DNA of 64,000 bases, from the NCBI GenBank assembly GCA_030446765.1, contig JAUJMR010000003.1:203738-267737 (forward strand), written 5' to 3'. A model generated the notes under the pieces. The model was not told the DNA's origin, searched no databases, and was given only the letters and a program-made list of their open reading frames with translations. Positions 50,199 to 59,342 of this stretch are shown here, in pieces. The position numbers and the translations under genes are program-made. Source of the DNA: Chloroflexia bacterium. GTDB taxonomy: Bacteria; Chloroflexota; Chloroflexia; Thermobaculales; Thermobaculaceae. Positions within the stretch are counted from its first letter, which is position 1; each line of letters begins with the position of its first letter.

Positions 50199-50250
50199 GG
50201 CATAAGTCATTACGCAAGCCGATTCCGCGGAGAGTTTGAAGTCGGTTTTG

Positions 50251-50323
50251 GTGCGTGTCATCCCGAACGCAGTGAGGGATCCGTACCCGTTGACCGCGGA
50301 TTTATCGCGGGCTCCCAATGACA
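50251..50323 (+). repeat. Dispersed palindromic intergenic repeat, copy 7
   Basis: GTGCGTGTCATCCCGAACGC...GGGCTCCCAATGACAGATGC, followed by CCGTTCAGCCGGATTGCGTA, a tail shared with copy 1. The remainder of 50199-50503 has no gene. Confidence 0.75.
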
Positions 50324-50503
50324 GATGCCCCTAGAGACCGTTCAGCCGGATTGCGTATCAGTGGCTCGGCGACAGCGCGGCGCTCTTTCGGCCCATTTTC
50401 CCCGCTTCACGCTCGGGTGGCAACTATCCTGCACCTCATACGGCGAAGCGCCAGTCGCTCCCCTGGCCGTCGCTCCAGGCGCGCCGGGGAGTCTACGACG
50501 CCT

Positions 50504-51120
50504 GTGAATCGGAAGCGAGCCAAGAGGAGTACCGTCACCGTTTATTTCGATTACCGTTGACCGTATGTCCATCAAGCAGCGGTCTGGCTGCGAGAGGCAC
50601 GGAAGCACCACCCCGACCCCATCCGCGTGGATTGGCGGTTTTTCTCCCTGGAACAGGTGAACACCAAGGATTCAGATGCCCCGAAGGTGTGGGAGAGGTC
50701 GGAGGAGGCAGCGACATCACTGGTCGCGTTCAAGGCATCGGAGGCCGCGCGCGGCGGCAGTTGCCGGACAACTGGGAGCCGTATCACGAGGCGTTGCTCC
50801 TCGCCCGACATGAGCACAAGGAAGATCTCGACCGGCCAACAGTGCTGCGTGTCGCGGGAGAGGTTGGGCTCGACCCTGCCCAGATGGAGCGCGACATGGC
50901 CGAGCCGACCATCGTGGACTCCCTCGCACGCGACCACGAAGAGGCGGTTGCCCAGGGAGTGTTCGGCTGCCCCACGATCCACTTCGAGGAGGGCGGAGGA
51001 GCGTATCTGCGTATGATGCCGGCAAATACCGGACCGGAGGCCGCGCGCGTCTTCGACACGTTCCGCCAGATCGTGGCCGGTGACCTCAATATCCAGGAAA
51101 TCAAGCGCCCGAAGCAGTGA
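50504..51120 (+). CDS. DsbA-family thioredoxin-fold protein with in-frame TGA at the active-site Cys position (candidate selenoprotein)
   Basis: DsbA/FrnE-like protein of about 205 residues. The first strand VTVYFDYR is followed in the same frame by TGA (50558-50560) and then PYVHQAAVWLREARKHHPDP, IRVDWRFFSLEQVNTKDSDA, PKVWERSEEAATSLVAFKAS. In thioredoxin-fold DsbA/FrnE proteins the residue at this exact place is the redox Cys of C-P-x-x. The upstream start is GTG 50504 in frame; a GAGGAG at 50524-50529 suggests the real start may be a few codons later. A true indel frameshift occurs near 50755; the rest reads DNWEPYHEALLLARHEHKED, VAQGVFGCPTIHF (cis-Pro loop, with a Cys) and LNIQEIKRPKQ. Reading TGA as Sec gives one uninterrupted domain; a TGC/TGT-to-TGA error or mutation is the alternative. 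Confidence 0.75.
50558..50591 (+). promoter_or_regulatory. Candidate bacterial SECIS element
   Basis: TGA is followed after 15 bases by the stem GCAGC / GCTGC (50576-50580 / 50587-50591) closing a six-base loop GGTCTG (50581-50586). Below a 2x2 internal loop, C-G and T-A pairs can extend it. The E. coli fdhF SECIS has the same GGUCUG loop starting 19 nt after its UGA; here it starts 21 nt after. The stem is short, so the call is provisional. Confidence 0.5.
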
Positions 51121-51175
51121 ACCGGAAGGCGTTTTAGTTGATCCCACGGACGATAATTGCTATCCTGACGTGATT

Positions 51176-51440
51176 ATGGACAAGGTCACCAGTGCGGTTT
51201 GGTCGATACCGGACGCGCCTGGGGATGGTGGTTGGGCACAGACCTACACGGTCTCTCAGGCGGCGCAGTTGCTCGGTGTCAGCCGAGCAACGGTCTGGCG
51301 CTGGGCCCAGCTGGCAAGCTCCCTGTCTCGCGCATGGGAAGCGCACCACTCGCATTCACCGCAAAGATCTGGAGCGATTCCTTCCGCCGGCAGTCTCCAG
51401 CCGGACCTGGTCTGTCCTTCCGAACAAGCCTAATGGCTGA
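51176..51440 (+). CDS. Excisionase-type HTH DNA-binding protein (frame broken)
   Basis: ATG 51176: MDKVTSAVWSIPDAPGDGGW, then TYTVSQAAQLLGVSRATVWR, a MerR/HTH_17 helix-turn-helix. Frame changes near 51305 and 51345 lead to AGKLPVSR and GKRTTRIHRKDLERFLPP, the usual wing and C-terminal helix of HTH_17 proteins, ending at 51440. The stop TGA overlaps the ATG of the next gene (TGATG), so the two are translationally coupled. About 85 residues. It probably acts with the downstream kinase. Confidence 0.7.
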
Positions 51441-52924
51441 TGCCAACCTCGAATATTGGTGTGAGCGCTCCGGTTTCGGATAGCGATCGGGGTTCTGTGT
51501 CCGAGCACTTCGTTCAATTCTACGAATCGGACGCCTATCTCCAGAACGCCGTGGGCGAATACATCGGTGCAGCGCTGACAGCGGGCGATGCGGCGGTTGT
51601 CGTAGCGACGGAGGAGCACCGACTCGGTATCGAGTCGTATCTGCAGTCGGCGAAACGTGGACATCGCGGCGGCGCGGCAGCAGGGCAGATACATAGCGCT
51701 GGACGCCGCGGAGACCCTCTCCACGTTTCTGGTCGATGGCTCTCGGACCCCGCCCGCTTTGCGGAAGTTGTTGGCGGCATCATTGCTCAGGCTGGAGCAG
51801 TCGCAAACCGCTTGCGCGTCTTCGGTGAGATGGTCGCGTTACTTGCGCTCGACGGCAACCTCTCAGCGGTTGTGCAGTTGGAGAAGTTGTGGAATCGGTT
51901 GCGGGAGCGGTACACCTTCTCACTCTTCTGCGCCTATCCTATGGATCGGCTCGACGGCGAGGCCCTCGGGCAACTCCTCAAGGAAGTCTGTGACGACCAT
52001 TGTCATGTCATCCCGGCTGAGAGCTATGCAGCGCTGACAAACTCGGACGATCAACTGCGTGCGATCACCGTGTTGCAGCAGAAGGCCGCCTGGCTCGAGG
52101 CCGAGATTCGCGAGCGAGAGCGAGCCGAGGCGCGGTTGCGCGCGGCCCTCACGGCGGAGCACGCGGCGCGCGAGGAGGCCGAAGCCGCCCTGCACGCTCG
52201 CGATGAGTTCCTCTCGGCTGCCGCGCATGAGCTGAAGACCCCGATCACGAGTCTCTCGGGCTTCGCGCAGTTGGCTATTCGAAACCTCAAGAACGGCGGT
52301 ACGCCCGAACAGGTTGCACGGGCACTTGGTATCATCCAGGCAAAGTCGGACACCCTCACCCGTCTGCTCACGCAGTTGTTGGACATATCGCAACTGGAGA
52401 GCGGTAGCCTGATGCTCAACAGGAGACCCACGGACCTGGTACAGCTCGTCACCCGGGTGGTGGGTGAGGCTCTGCATAACTCGGACAAGCACGCCATAGC
52501 GCTGGTGGCTCCGTCCTCGCTGGAAGCAACGGTCGATCTATTGAGGCTGGAACAGGTTCTGACGAACCTCCTGGATAATGCCGTCAAGTACAGCCCGGAG
52601 GGCTGCCCGATCGAGGTGGTCCTGACTCAGTCCGACGAGAGTACGGTCCAGCTATCGGTTCGAGACCAGGGCTTGGGAATCCCGCCCGACAGGCGAGCAC
52701 ACATCTTCGAGCGCTTCTATCAGGCGCATACGCGCACGTATAGCGGCTGGGGGCTCGGGCTGCATATCAGCCGTCAGATTGTGGAGCTCCACGGTGGTGA
52801 GATACGGGTCGACTTCCCCGACGATGGTGGAACTCGCTTCCTCGTCAGCCTCCGATCACTCAGAACCACACCCTCTCAGTCGACTGGCACCGAAGAGGTC
52901 ATACGGACTCTCGCTGAACGGTAG
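51440..52924 (+). CDS. MEDS-domain sensor histidine kinase
   Basis: 494 residues as read. The N-terminal MEDS (DcmR-like sensory) domain: SEHFVQFYESDAYLQNAVGE, YIGAALTAGDAAVVVATEEH, FAEVVGGIIAQAGAVANRLR, VFGEMVALLALDGNLSA and FSLFCAYPMDRLDG. A coiled-coil linker AAWLEAEIRERERAEARLRA follows, then HisKA with phospho-His in FLSAAAHELKTPITSLSGFA and HATPase_c (LTNLLDNAVKYSPEG, VRDQGLGIPPDRRAHIFERF, GLGLHISRQIVELHGGEI). Between about 51655 and 51742 the frame is wrong: another frame there reads DIAAARQQGRYIALDAAETL, the true MEDS text, so two compensating indels lie inside. Such kinases sense methylated or hydrocarbon-type compounds; ligand unknown. Confidence 0.9.
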   Translation: MPTSNIGVSAPVSDSDRGSVSEHFVQFYESDAYLQNAVGEYIGAALTAGDAAVVVATEEHRLGIESYLQSAKRGHRGGAAAGQIHSAGRRGDPLHVSGRWLSDPARFAEVVGGIIAQAGAVANRLRVFGEMVALLALDGNLSAVVQLEKLWNRLRERYTFSLFCAYPMDRLDGEALGQLLKEVCDDHCHVIPAESYAALTNSDDQLRAITVLQQKAAWLEAEIRERERAEARLRAALTAEHAAREEAEAALHARDEFLSAAAHELKTPITSLSGFAQLAIRNLKNGGTPEQVARALGIIQAKSDTLTRLLTQLLDISQLESGSLMLNRRPTDLVQLVTRVVGEALHNSDKHAIALVAPSSLEATVDLLRLEQVLTNLLDNAVKYSPEGCPIEVVLTQSDESTVQLSVRDQGLGIPPDRRAHIFERFYQAHTRTYSGWGLGLHISRQIVELHGGEIRVDFPDDGGTRFLVSLRSLRTTPSQSTGTEEVIRTLAER

Positions 52925-52930
52925 GGAATC

Positions 52931-52997
52931 TGTCATTCCGAGCGTGCGAAGAATCCGTGGCAGGGACTACGGTCCCCCACTGTGTTCGGGATGACAC
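52931..52997 (-). repeat. Dispersed palindromic intergenic repeat, copy 8 (inverted)
   Basis: TGTCATTCCGAGCGTGCGAA...CACTGTGTTCGGGATGACAC. It starts ten bases after the kinase stop codon and carries the GCTGAACGGTAGGGAATC lead-in typical of inverted copies. The rest of 52998-53254 has no supported gene; a GGGGGCGGGTCTCCTGCCC hairpin-like element is at about 53218. Confidence 0.75.
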
Positions 52998-53254
52998 GTC
53001 CCACGGCTGAAGTGGATAGCACCAGAGAGCCTCTTGGTTTCGGAGATCCGATGTCGGGGATGCCCGGCTGCCGCCCAAACCTCCTAGCGACTTGCCGAAG
53101 GCGGACGCCGAAGACAAGCCATTTCACCCTGACTTCATGCCGGGACGCCAGACTTTCTAGATCAGCGAGCACAGGAGACCGAGCTCTCTATATCTGGAGC
53201 GGTGAGCGTCGAGTCGGGGGCGGGTCTCCTGCCCGCCTCCGACCGAGGATGTCG

Positions 53255-53757
53255 TTATCCATGCCCGTGGCCGACGGCGTGGGTGTCATCGGCGCGATCC
53301 GCCGCGCCGTGATACTCGTGCACCACCGCGCGCCCCTTGCCGCGCCGGATCAGCCAGTAGTTCACCGGGAACGCGAAGGCGAACGCCACGGCGAGCGCGA
53401 CCGCCAGGCTGCTGCCCCAGAACAGGGGGCTCGCCAGTCCAGCCTCCATCGCTCCCCGGCACGGCCAGGATGATCGCGTTGTCCACGATCTCCATCACCG
53501 CGATCGAGAGCGTGTCCGCGGCGAACGCGAGCCGCAGGGCCTGCCCGAAAGCAAGTCCCGCGGCCAGCAACGGCCGCATCGTGAGCCCGTAGCCGAACAC
53601 GAACGCCAGCGTGACGGCGAGCACGATCGTCGTTACATCGGGCAGACCGAGCGCCGTGCCGATAACCAGGCCGAGCACCTCACCGATCGCACACCCCGGT
53701 GAGACAGTGCACGGTGGCGCTGAACGCCAGCCGGCTCAGTGACTGCTGACCATGCAT
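53255..53757 (-). CDS. DUF4396 membrane protein (frame broken)
   Basis: AAAGGAGGGAG precedes ATG 53757: MHGQQSLSRLAFSATVHCLT, then after a frameshift GEVLGLVIGTALGLPDVTTI, VLAVTLAFVFGYGLTMRPLL, LRLAFAADTLSIAVMEIVDN, AIILAVPG, and after another near 53455 MEAGLASPLFWGSSLAVALA, VNYWLIRRGKGRAVVHEYHG and a His-rich end HAVGHGHG. About four helices, 165 residues. DUF4396 proteins sit beside CopZ/CopA and are suspected copper or metal-handling membrane proteins; the TVHCLTGC and His-rich tail support metal binding (inference). It is 23 bases downstream of the CopZ-like gene. Confidence 0.8.
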
Positions 53758-53780
53758 CGACTCCCTCCTTTCACCGCTCG

Positions 53781-54011
53781 TTACTGTCCGGACGCCTCGA
53801 CCGACGCGACCGGATAGTCCTCCTCGGCGAGCACGTCGCGCATGCGCTCCACGCCGACCGTGCCCTCGTCGTACTCCACGCGCACCTGCTTGCCGGGGAT
53901 ATCCACCCGCACGCTCTGCACGCCCTCGACGGGGGTGAGAGCCTGCGTGACCGCACGCTCGCAGTGCTCGCAGCTGATGTCCGGGACGTTGAGTGTTACT
54001 GTCCGTGCCAT
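53781..54011 (-). CDS. copZ: Copper chaperone, HMA domain (CopZ-like)
   Basis: 76 residues, intact. MARTVTLNVPDISCEHCERA contains the copper-binding M/I-x-C-x-x-C site (DISCEHC), followed by VTQALTPVEGVQSVRVDIPG, a ferredoxin-like betaalphabeta fold. It delivers Cu(I) to the CopA ATPase. Located directly downstream of copA, before DUF4396, in one operon. Confidence 0.93.
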   Translation of the reverse strand: MARTVTLNVPDISCEHCERAVTQALTPVEGVQSVRVDIPGKQVRVEYDEGTVGVERMRDVLAEEDYPVASVEASGQ

Positions 54012-54037
54012 GGTTCTCCTCTTTCTGTACTACGTGC

Positions 54038-57000
54038 TTACTCCGCGCGGACCACGAAGTCCGCGGTGATGACCTCACCATCGGAGGTCTGGAACTGCCC
54101 CCACACCTTGTAGAGCCCGTGCGCCGGGAACGTGTGGTGGAACCCGATTTCGGGGCCGAGTCCCGTGGTTGCCGCGTGCTCGTGCCCCATGGTCGGCCCC
54201 TCCTGCTCGTGCCCGGCGCCCGCAGCCTCGCCGTGCGTGTGGGCGAACTCCCCGCCCTGCTCCGACACGACGGCCACGTGCGCCGCCGCGCCCAGGTAGG
54301 GTCGGAGATCCCGCACCGGCTCACCATCGCGGGTGAGCGTGAAGGTGAGCTCCGACTCCTCGCCTGCCTTCACGGCCGGTGGCGCCGCGAGCGCGACCGT
54401 GATCCCGCCCACCGTCTTGGCGGAGAGGTCTGGTGCGAGATTGGCCACAGGTCCATCGGTGCCCCCGATGGTAAGCTCCCGCCGGTCGAGCACCTTGCGC
54501 CCGTCGCGCACGAACTCCGCGTACAGCGTGTACTGACCCGCTCGTGGGAACTCCGCCGTCACCGCGTACGCGCCGTCAGCGCCGAGCTGCGGGTGGATGT
54601 GCTGGAACCGCCCGAGGTCCCGGCTCACCAAGATCAGGTGCATCGGCCGCTCATGGTCGACGGGCAGGTCGGTGATCGCCCGGCCTGTCTCCGCGTCCGA
54701 GACGTTGTACGCCAGCCGCACCGGCTGTCCCGGGGCCGGGGCGGTGGGTCCGGCGTTGAAGCCCACGCGCACTCCCGCGCGCGCCGGATCAACCACCTGC
54801 TCCCCCGCCATAGCCATCTCCTCCGCCTGACCTGCTGAGTTCTGGGCCGCCGCGTGTCCCATGCCCGCCTCACCCCGCGCCCCGTAGTAGAGCGCCGCGG
54901 CACCCACGCCGAGCGCCACTACCGCGATGCCCGCGAGGTACGCGTACTCCGCGACCCGCTCGCGCACCGGCGGATGGAGGATCTCGCGCGCTCTGCGGCC
55001 TGTGGAACCGGCGCAGGCGCAGCGCGTTCGTCACGACGCTCACCGAGCTCATTGCCATCGCCGCGGCCGCGAGCACCGGGTCGAGCAGCACCCCGAAGAA
55101 GGGATACAGCGCGCCCATCGCGACCGGGATGAGCAGCACGTTGTACGCAAACGCCCAGAACAGTCCTTGCTTGATCGCGCCCACGGTCTTGCGGGAGAGC
55201 GCGATCGCGGTCACGATGCCGCGCAGGTCGCCGCCGATCAGCGTGACGTCGGAGGCGGCCATCGCCACGTCTGTGCCGGTGCCGATCGCCAGCCCCAGGT
55301 CAGCCTGCGCGAGAGCCGGGGCGTCGTTGATCCCGTCGCCGACCATCGCCACTTTCCTGCCCTGTGCCTGAAGCTCGCGCACCTTCTCGGCCTTCTGGTC
55401 GGGCAGCACCTCGGCGAGCACCCGCTCCGGACCGATTCCCGCCTGGTGTGCGATCGTTTCTGCGGTGGGCCGATTGTCGCCCGTGAGCATCCACTACCTC
55501 GAGGCCGAGTGCGCCGAGCTGCGCGACCGCTTCCGGCGACTCTTCCTTGAGCGTGTCCGCCACCGCGATCAACCCCGCGGGCACACCGTCGATGGCCACG
55601 TACATCGGCGTCGCGCCGGTCGCGGCCTGCTCGCTCGCCACCGACCATGAGCCCGCCGAGGGCTATCCCGGACTGCTCCATCAGCGCGCTGTTGCCCAGC
55701 AGCAGCTCGCGCCCGCGACGGTCGCCCGGATGCCCCTGCCCGCGATAGACTCGAAGCCCTCGACAGCGGGCAGGTCCAGCCCCAGCTCGCGCGCCCTGAG
55801 GACGATCGCCTCGCCGAGCGGGTGCTCGCTCCCGACCTCCGCCGCCGCTGCGATGGCCAGCAGCTCGTGCTCGGTCGTCCCCTCACTTGCGACGACCTTC
55901 GTCACGGCGGGCTTGCCGCGCGTGAGCGTGCCGGTCTTGTCGAGCACGAGGGTGTCGATGCGCCGCGCCGCTTCCAGCGCCTCGCCTCCCCGGATCAGGA
56001 TGCCGTGCTCCGCCGCCTTGCCCGTGCCGACCATGATGGCGGTCGGCGTGGCCAGCCCCAGCGCGCACGGGCAGGCGATGATGAGCACCGCGATTGCCGC
56101 GGTGATCGCGACCGTCAAGGATCCGCCGAACGCCAGCCACCCGGCGAACGTCAGGGCGGCCACGCTGAGCACCACCGGCACGAAGTAGCCGGAGATCGTG
56201 TCCGCGAGCCGCTGCATCGGTGCCTTCGACCCCTGCGCCTCCTCCACGAGCTGGACGATCTGCGCGAGCACGGTGTCGCGCCCTACCTTCGTCGCCTCGA
56301 ATACGAAGCTGCCCGAGTTGTTGAGCGTGGCACCGATCACCGCGTCGCCGGGCACCTTCTCCACCGGCAGCGACTCACCCGGGAGCATGCTCTCGTCGAG
56401 CGCGGACCGGCCCTCTCGGACGACCCCGTCCACCGGCACCTTCTCGCCCGGGCGCACCCGCACCAGGTCGCCGACCCGGACCTGCTCGACCGGGATATCG
56501 CCCTCGGCGCCGTCGCGGATGACCCGTGCCGTCTTCGCTTGCAGGCCCATCAGCGCCTTGATCGCCGCGCCGGTGCGCTTCTTTGCGCGCGCCTCCATCC
56601 ATCTGCCCAGCAGGACCAGCGCGATGATGATCACCGCCGTCTCGTAGTACAGGTCGAACGGGAAGCCCCAGCGCTCGGCCAGCGTCGGCCAGAGCGTCAC
56701 GAACGCGCTGTACGCATACGCCACGCTCGTGCCGACCGCGACCAGGGTGTTCATGTTCGTGCTGCCGTGCTTCGCCGCGGCCCACGCCGCCTTGTAGAAA
56801 ACCCCGCCCGCCCAGAATTGCACGATCGTGGAGACAATCAGCAACACCGGTGCGATGAGCAGCATGTCGAGCCCCAGCGGCACGTACATCAGTGCCATCA
56901 TCACCAGGCCCGCCGCCAGGCTCACGGTCCACCTTCGCCGGAGTGCGTCGATCTCCCGCTGCCGCTCGAGCTCGCGCGCATCCGCCGCCTCCTCGGACGG

Positions 57001-57583
57001 TCGTGCGGGACCCTGCGCCTCCCCGTTGGAAGCGGAGGTGGTCGCGGCCGGTACCTCGCCGACCTTGTAGCCGGCCTTCTCGACCGCCGCTTGAAGCTTT
57101 GGTACGTCCGCGACCGACGGGTCGAACACGACGCGCGCCCGCTCCGTCGCCAGGTTGACGCCTGCCTCCTCTACTCCCCTCCACCTTCGAGAGCGCCCGC
57201 TCCACGCGGCGCACGCAACTCGCGCACGTCATCCCCTCGATGGGAAACGTCAACTCGGTGGCCCCGGTCGACACCGGTGTCGCGGCGGGCGGCGCGGGAC
57301 TACCCTGCGGCACCTCCGCCGGCAGCTCGCGCACACCGTATCCCGCCTTCTCTACCGCGGCCTTCAGGTCGCGCGGGGTGACGAGCGCCGGATCGTACGC
57401 AACCCTGGCCTTCTCCGTGGCGAGGTTCACCCCCGCCTCCCGCACCCCCTCAACCTTCGACAGGCCTTTCTCGACCCGCCGCACGCAGCTCGCGCAGGTC
57501 ATACCGGTGATCGGCAGCGATACCTCTCGCACCGTGCCCGCGGCCTGTGGTGTGCTTTCCGTTGTTTTTTGCTCTGTCGTCAT
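54038..57583 (-). CDS. copA: Cu(I)-translocating P1B-type ATPase with an extended C-terminal outer domain (frame broken)
   Basis: ATG 57583: [20 protein letters not shown], two HMA domains each with [12 protein letters not shown], then eight TM helices; TM6 CPC site in [23 protein letters not shown] (phosphorylated Asp), SEHPLGEAI (HP site), [20 protein letters not shown]. Frame changes near 57170, 55690, 55490 and 55005. After the last TM pair ([13 protein letters not shown]) one missing base at a GCGCG run would continue [34 protein letters not shown], a final TM, then an extracytoplasmic domain rich in His, Met and Gly ([57 protein letters not shown]) to 54038. The C-terminal ~290 residues could instead be a separate gene starting at GTG 54967. 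Exports Cu(I). Confidence 0.9.
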
Positions 57584-57667
57584 CTGCGGTTTCCTTCGTT
57601 CCCACACCCTCTGGGTGGGGGTATGAGGCGGATAAATAAAAAGCGGCCTGCACGGACCGCCCGAATC

Positions 57668-57931
57668 CTAGCGGCGCGATACCTCGAACAATTGCACCAG
57701 CTCGCCCAACACCTGCTCATCCCGCCCGTCGCGGATACCCTCCGGCACACAGTGACCGATGTGATCGCGCACCAGCACCTCATCCAGCTTATCCAGCGCG
57801 CGCCCGACCGCGTGCGTCTGCTTGAGGATATCGACGCAATACGCGTCTTCCTCGACCATCTTGCGGATGCCGCGCAGGTGGCCCTCGATATAGCTTAGTC
57901 GCCTCAGCGCGTCTTCCTTGCTCGTCCTCAT
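57668..57931 (-). CDS. csoR: Copper-sensing transcriptional repressor
   Basis: 87 residues, intact. MRTSKEDALRRLSYIEGHLR, GIRKMVEEDAYCVDILKQTH, AVGRALDKLDEVLVRDHIGH, CVPEGIRDGRDEQVLGELVQ. The Cu(I) ligands of the CsoR family, Cys-x(n)-His-x3-Cys, are present as YCVDILKQTHAV and HIGHC. Located just upstream of copA and transcribed with it; it should repress its own operon until Cu(I) binds. Upstream DNA holds a G-tract pseudo-palindrome (57954-57970). Confidence 0.95.
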   Translation of the reverse strand: MRTSKEDALRRLSYIEGHLRGIRKMVEEDAYCVDILKQTHAVGRALDKLDEVLVRDHIGHCVPEGIRDGRDEQVLGELVQLFEVSRR

Positions 57932-57953
57932 CAGTCCGGCCTCCTCATGCCCA

Positions 57954-57970
57954 ACCCCCTAGGGACGGGT
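57954..57970. promoter_or_regulatory. Candidate CsoR operator
   Basis: ACCCCCTAGGGACGGGT upstream of csoR, a C-run/G-run pseudo-palindrome like known CsoR sites. A further CAACCCCCTACCG lies 40 bases upstream near 58003-58015, and an ACCCTCTGGGTGGGGGTAT stretch lies between csoR and copA. Confidence 0.5.
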
Positions 57971-58095
57971 CTGCGACCAATATACATCTCGCTGCCGGAC
58001 CTGTCAACCCCCTACCGTTGACCAGCAATCTGGCCGCCTCCATCCTCATGCTCCGGTGCTTCACCACCCCGATGGCCGAATATGCAGCACGGGCG

Positions 58096-58935
58096 CTACG
58101 GTCGGATGATCGGCACCGCCTCGCCCTGCTCCACGCCGTGCCGCGCCCACGCGAGCACGCTCGCGTCGAGCTGAGGGCAATGCTCCTCCACCAGCGCCAG
58201 CGTCTCAAGGAGCATGGTCTGTAACTGCGCCGCCGCGACGGGTGGGGGCTCAAGGAACATCTGGCGTAGGCGTGCGGCTGCTGCCGGCGGCGCGACCGCC
58301 AGTTCGTCGAGCCGCCGGTAGAGCCACTTGAATGTGGGGAAGTAGGCGCCGTTCAGGGCGAGGAGGACGAGGAACAGGGTGCAGTGGAGGTCACTGAGCG
58401 TGTGGTAGAACGCCGTCGGGTTATCGCGGACCGCCGCCAGGCCGAGTTGGCGCAGGTGGAAATTGGGCAACTGCTCGCGCAGGAAGCCCAGGGCAAGGGC
58501 CTCGGGATAGTTGGCGGTGCGCGCCTGCCAGTTCTGGACCAGCGCCGCCCCGCGTAGCGGCAGCCCGGTGTTGACCATATCGATCTCCGCATTGGCCGTC
58601 ATATCGCGGCTGTGGTCCCGCAAGACTCGATCGAGTATCGCCTCCTCGTCGTCGACGGTGCGCTGCCACAGGTCGACTGGGACGCCGCGGACCAGGAGCG
58701 CGTGGTCGCCGACGAGGAGGCGCTGTTCGGCCCGCCATACCTCCAGGATCGCCCTTCGCGTCGCCGGGTCGGGCATGCGCTCCCAAAAGAGGAGGAGTTC
58801 GATGTCGGAATACGGATCGCTGTAGCCGCGCGCCACGGAGCCACCGATGACCGCCGCGCACAGTCCCGGGAACTGTGGCAACGCGCCGACGAGGTCGCGC
58901 GCGAACCCATACCGCCAGCCTACATCGTCTTCCAT
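58096..58935 (-). CDS. Nucleotidyltransferase-domain protein (DUF4037-like)
   Basis: 279 residues, intact. GGGGAGCG precedes ATG 58935: MEDDVGWRYGFARDLVGALP. The Pol-beta-type active site is AAVIGGSVARGYSDPYSDIE followed by LLLFW: GGSxARG plus two Asp of the D-x-D/E triad. The C-terminal half is helical (LRDHSRDMTANAEIDMVNTG, LGFLREQLPNFHLRQLGLAA, FYHTLSDLHCTLFLVLLALN), as in DUF4037 proteins and minimal nucleotidyltransferases that modify tRNA, small molecules or antibiotics. Monocistronic; start chosen over longer upstream frame by ribosome binding site and by the length of relatives. Confidence 0.85.
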   Translation of the reverse strand: MEDDVGWRYGFARDLVGALPQFPGLCAAVIGGSVARGYSDPYSDIELLLFWERMPDPATRRAILEVWRAEQRLLVGDHALLVRGVPVDLWQRTVDDEEAILDRVLRDHSRDMTANAEIDMVNTGLPLRGAALVQNWQARTANYPEALALGFLREQLPNFHLRQLGLAAVRDNPTAFYHTLSDLHCTLFLVLLALNGAYFPTFKWLYRRLDELAVAPPAAAARLRQMFLEPPPVAAAQLQTMLLETLALVEEHCPQLDASVLAWARHGVEQGEAVPIIRP

Positions 58936-59224
58936 TGATCGCTCCCCACGTCGCCCTCTGCGCGTGCCGTCCCGCCAGGAAGCATCGCCGTGCACCACAA
59001 GCCTCTCCGAGGCAGATTGTACGAGCACAGAAGAGCGAATGTCGAGCCAGAGCCAGGTAACGACATCGTACCCCCCAACTGTGCGCATTGAGGTCCAGCC
59101 AGGTAGGGGCAGGTCTCCGTGCCTGCCCGCGGGCTGTCTCGCACCGCCCGGCCGGCGTGGAGGCGCACGCCTCCCATCCGTCGGTGTACTACAACACGGA
59201 GTTCCATAATCCGCATCGCGGCCG
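58936..59224. repeat. Intergenic region with the recurring GGCAGGTCTCCGTGCCTGCC hairpin
   Basis: GGGCAGG TCTCCGTG CCTGCCC at 59107-59128 matches 34451-34471. It is followed by CGCGGGCTG. No gene is supported. Confidence 0.5.
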
Positions 59225-59342
59225 CTAGCTGGCGCGGCGCTGCTGGGCTGCCCCTCGCGTGGAGCCGTCCAGGACGGGCCGGAGGAACTGGCCGGTGCGG
59301 GAGTGCGCAGCGCGTGCAACATCCTCCGGCGTGCCCTGCGAT
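59225..59342 (-). pseudogene. uvrA: Fragment of uvrA (C-terminal end)
   Basis: Leftward frame reads QGTPEDVARAAHSRTGQFLR, PVLDGSTRGAAQQRRAS and stops at 59225. GTPEEVA ... HTGQFLR-x-VL is the ending of excinuclease subunit A. Upstream frames (59343-59460) give only weak hints (LGLGIIA), and the ~900-residue body of UvrA is absent from the window. Either a truncated remnant or an assembly junction. Confidence 0.5.
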
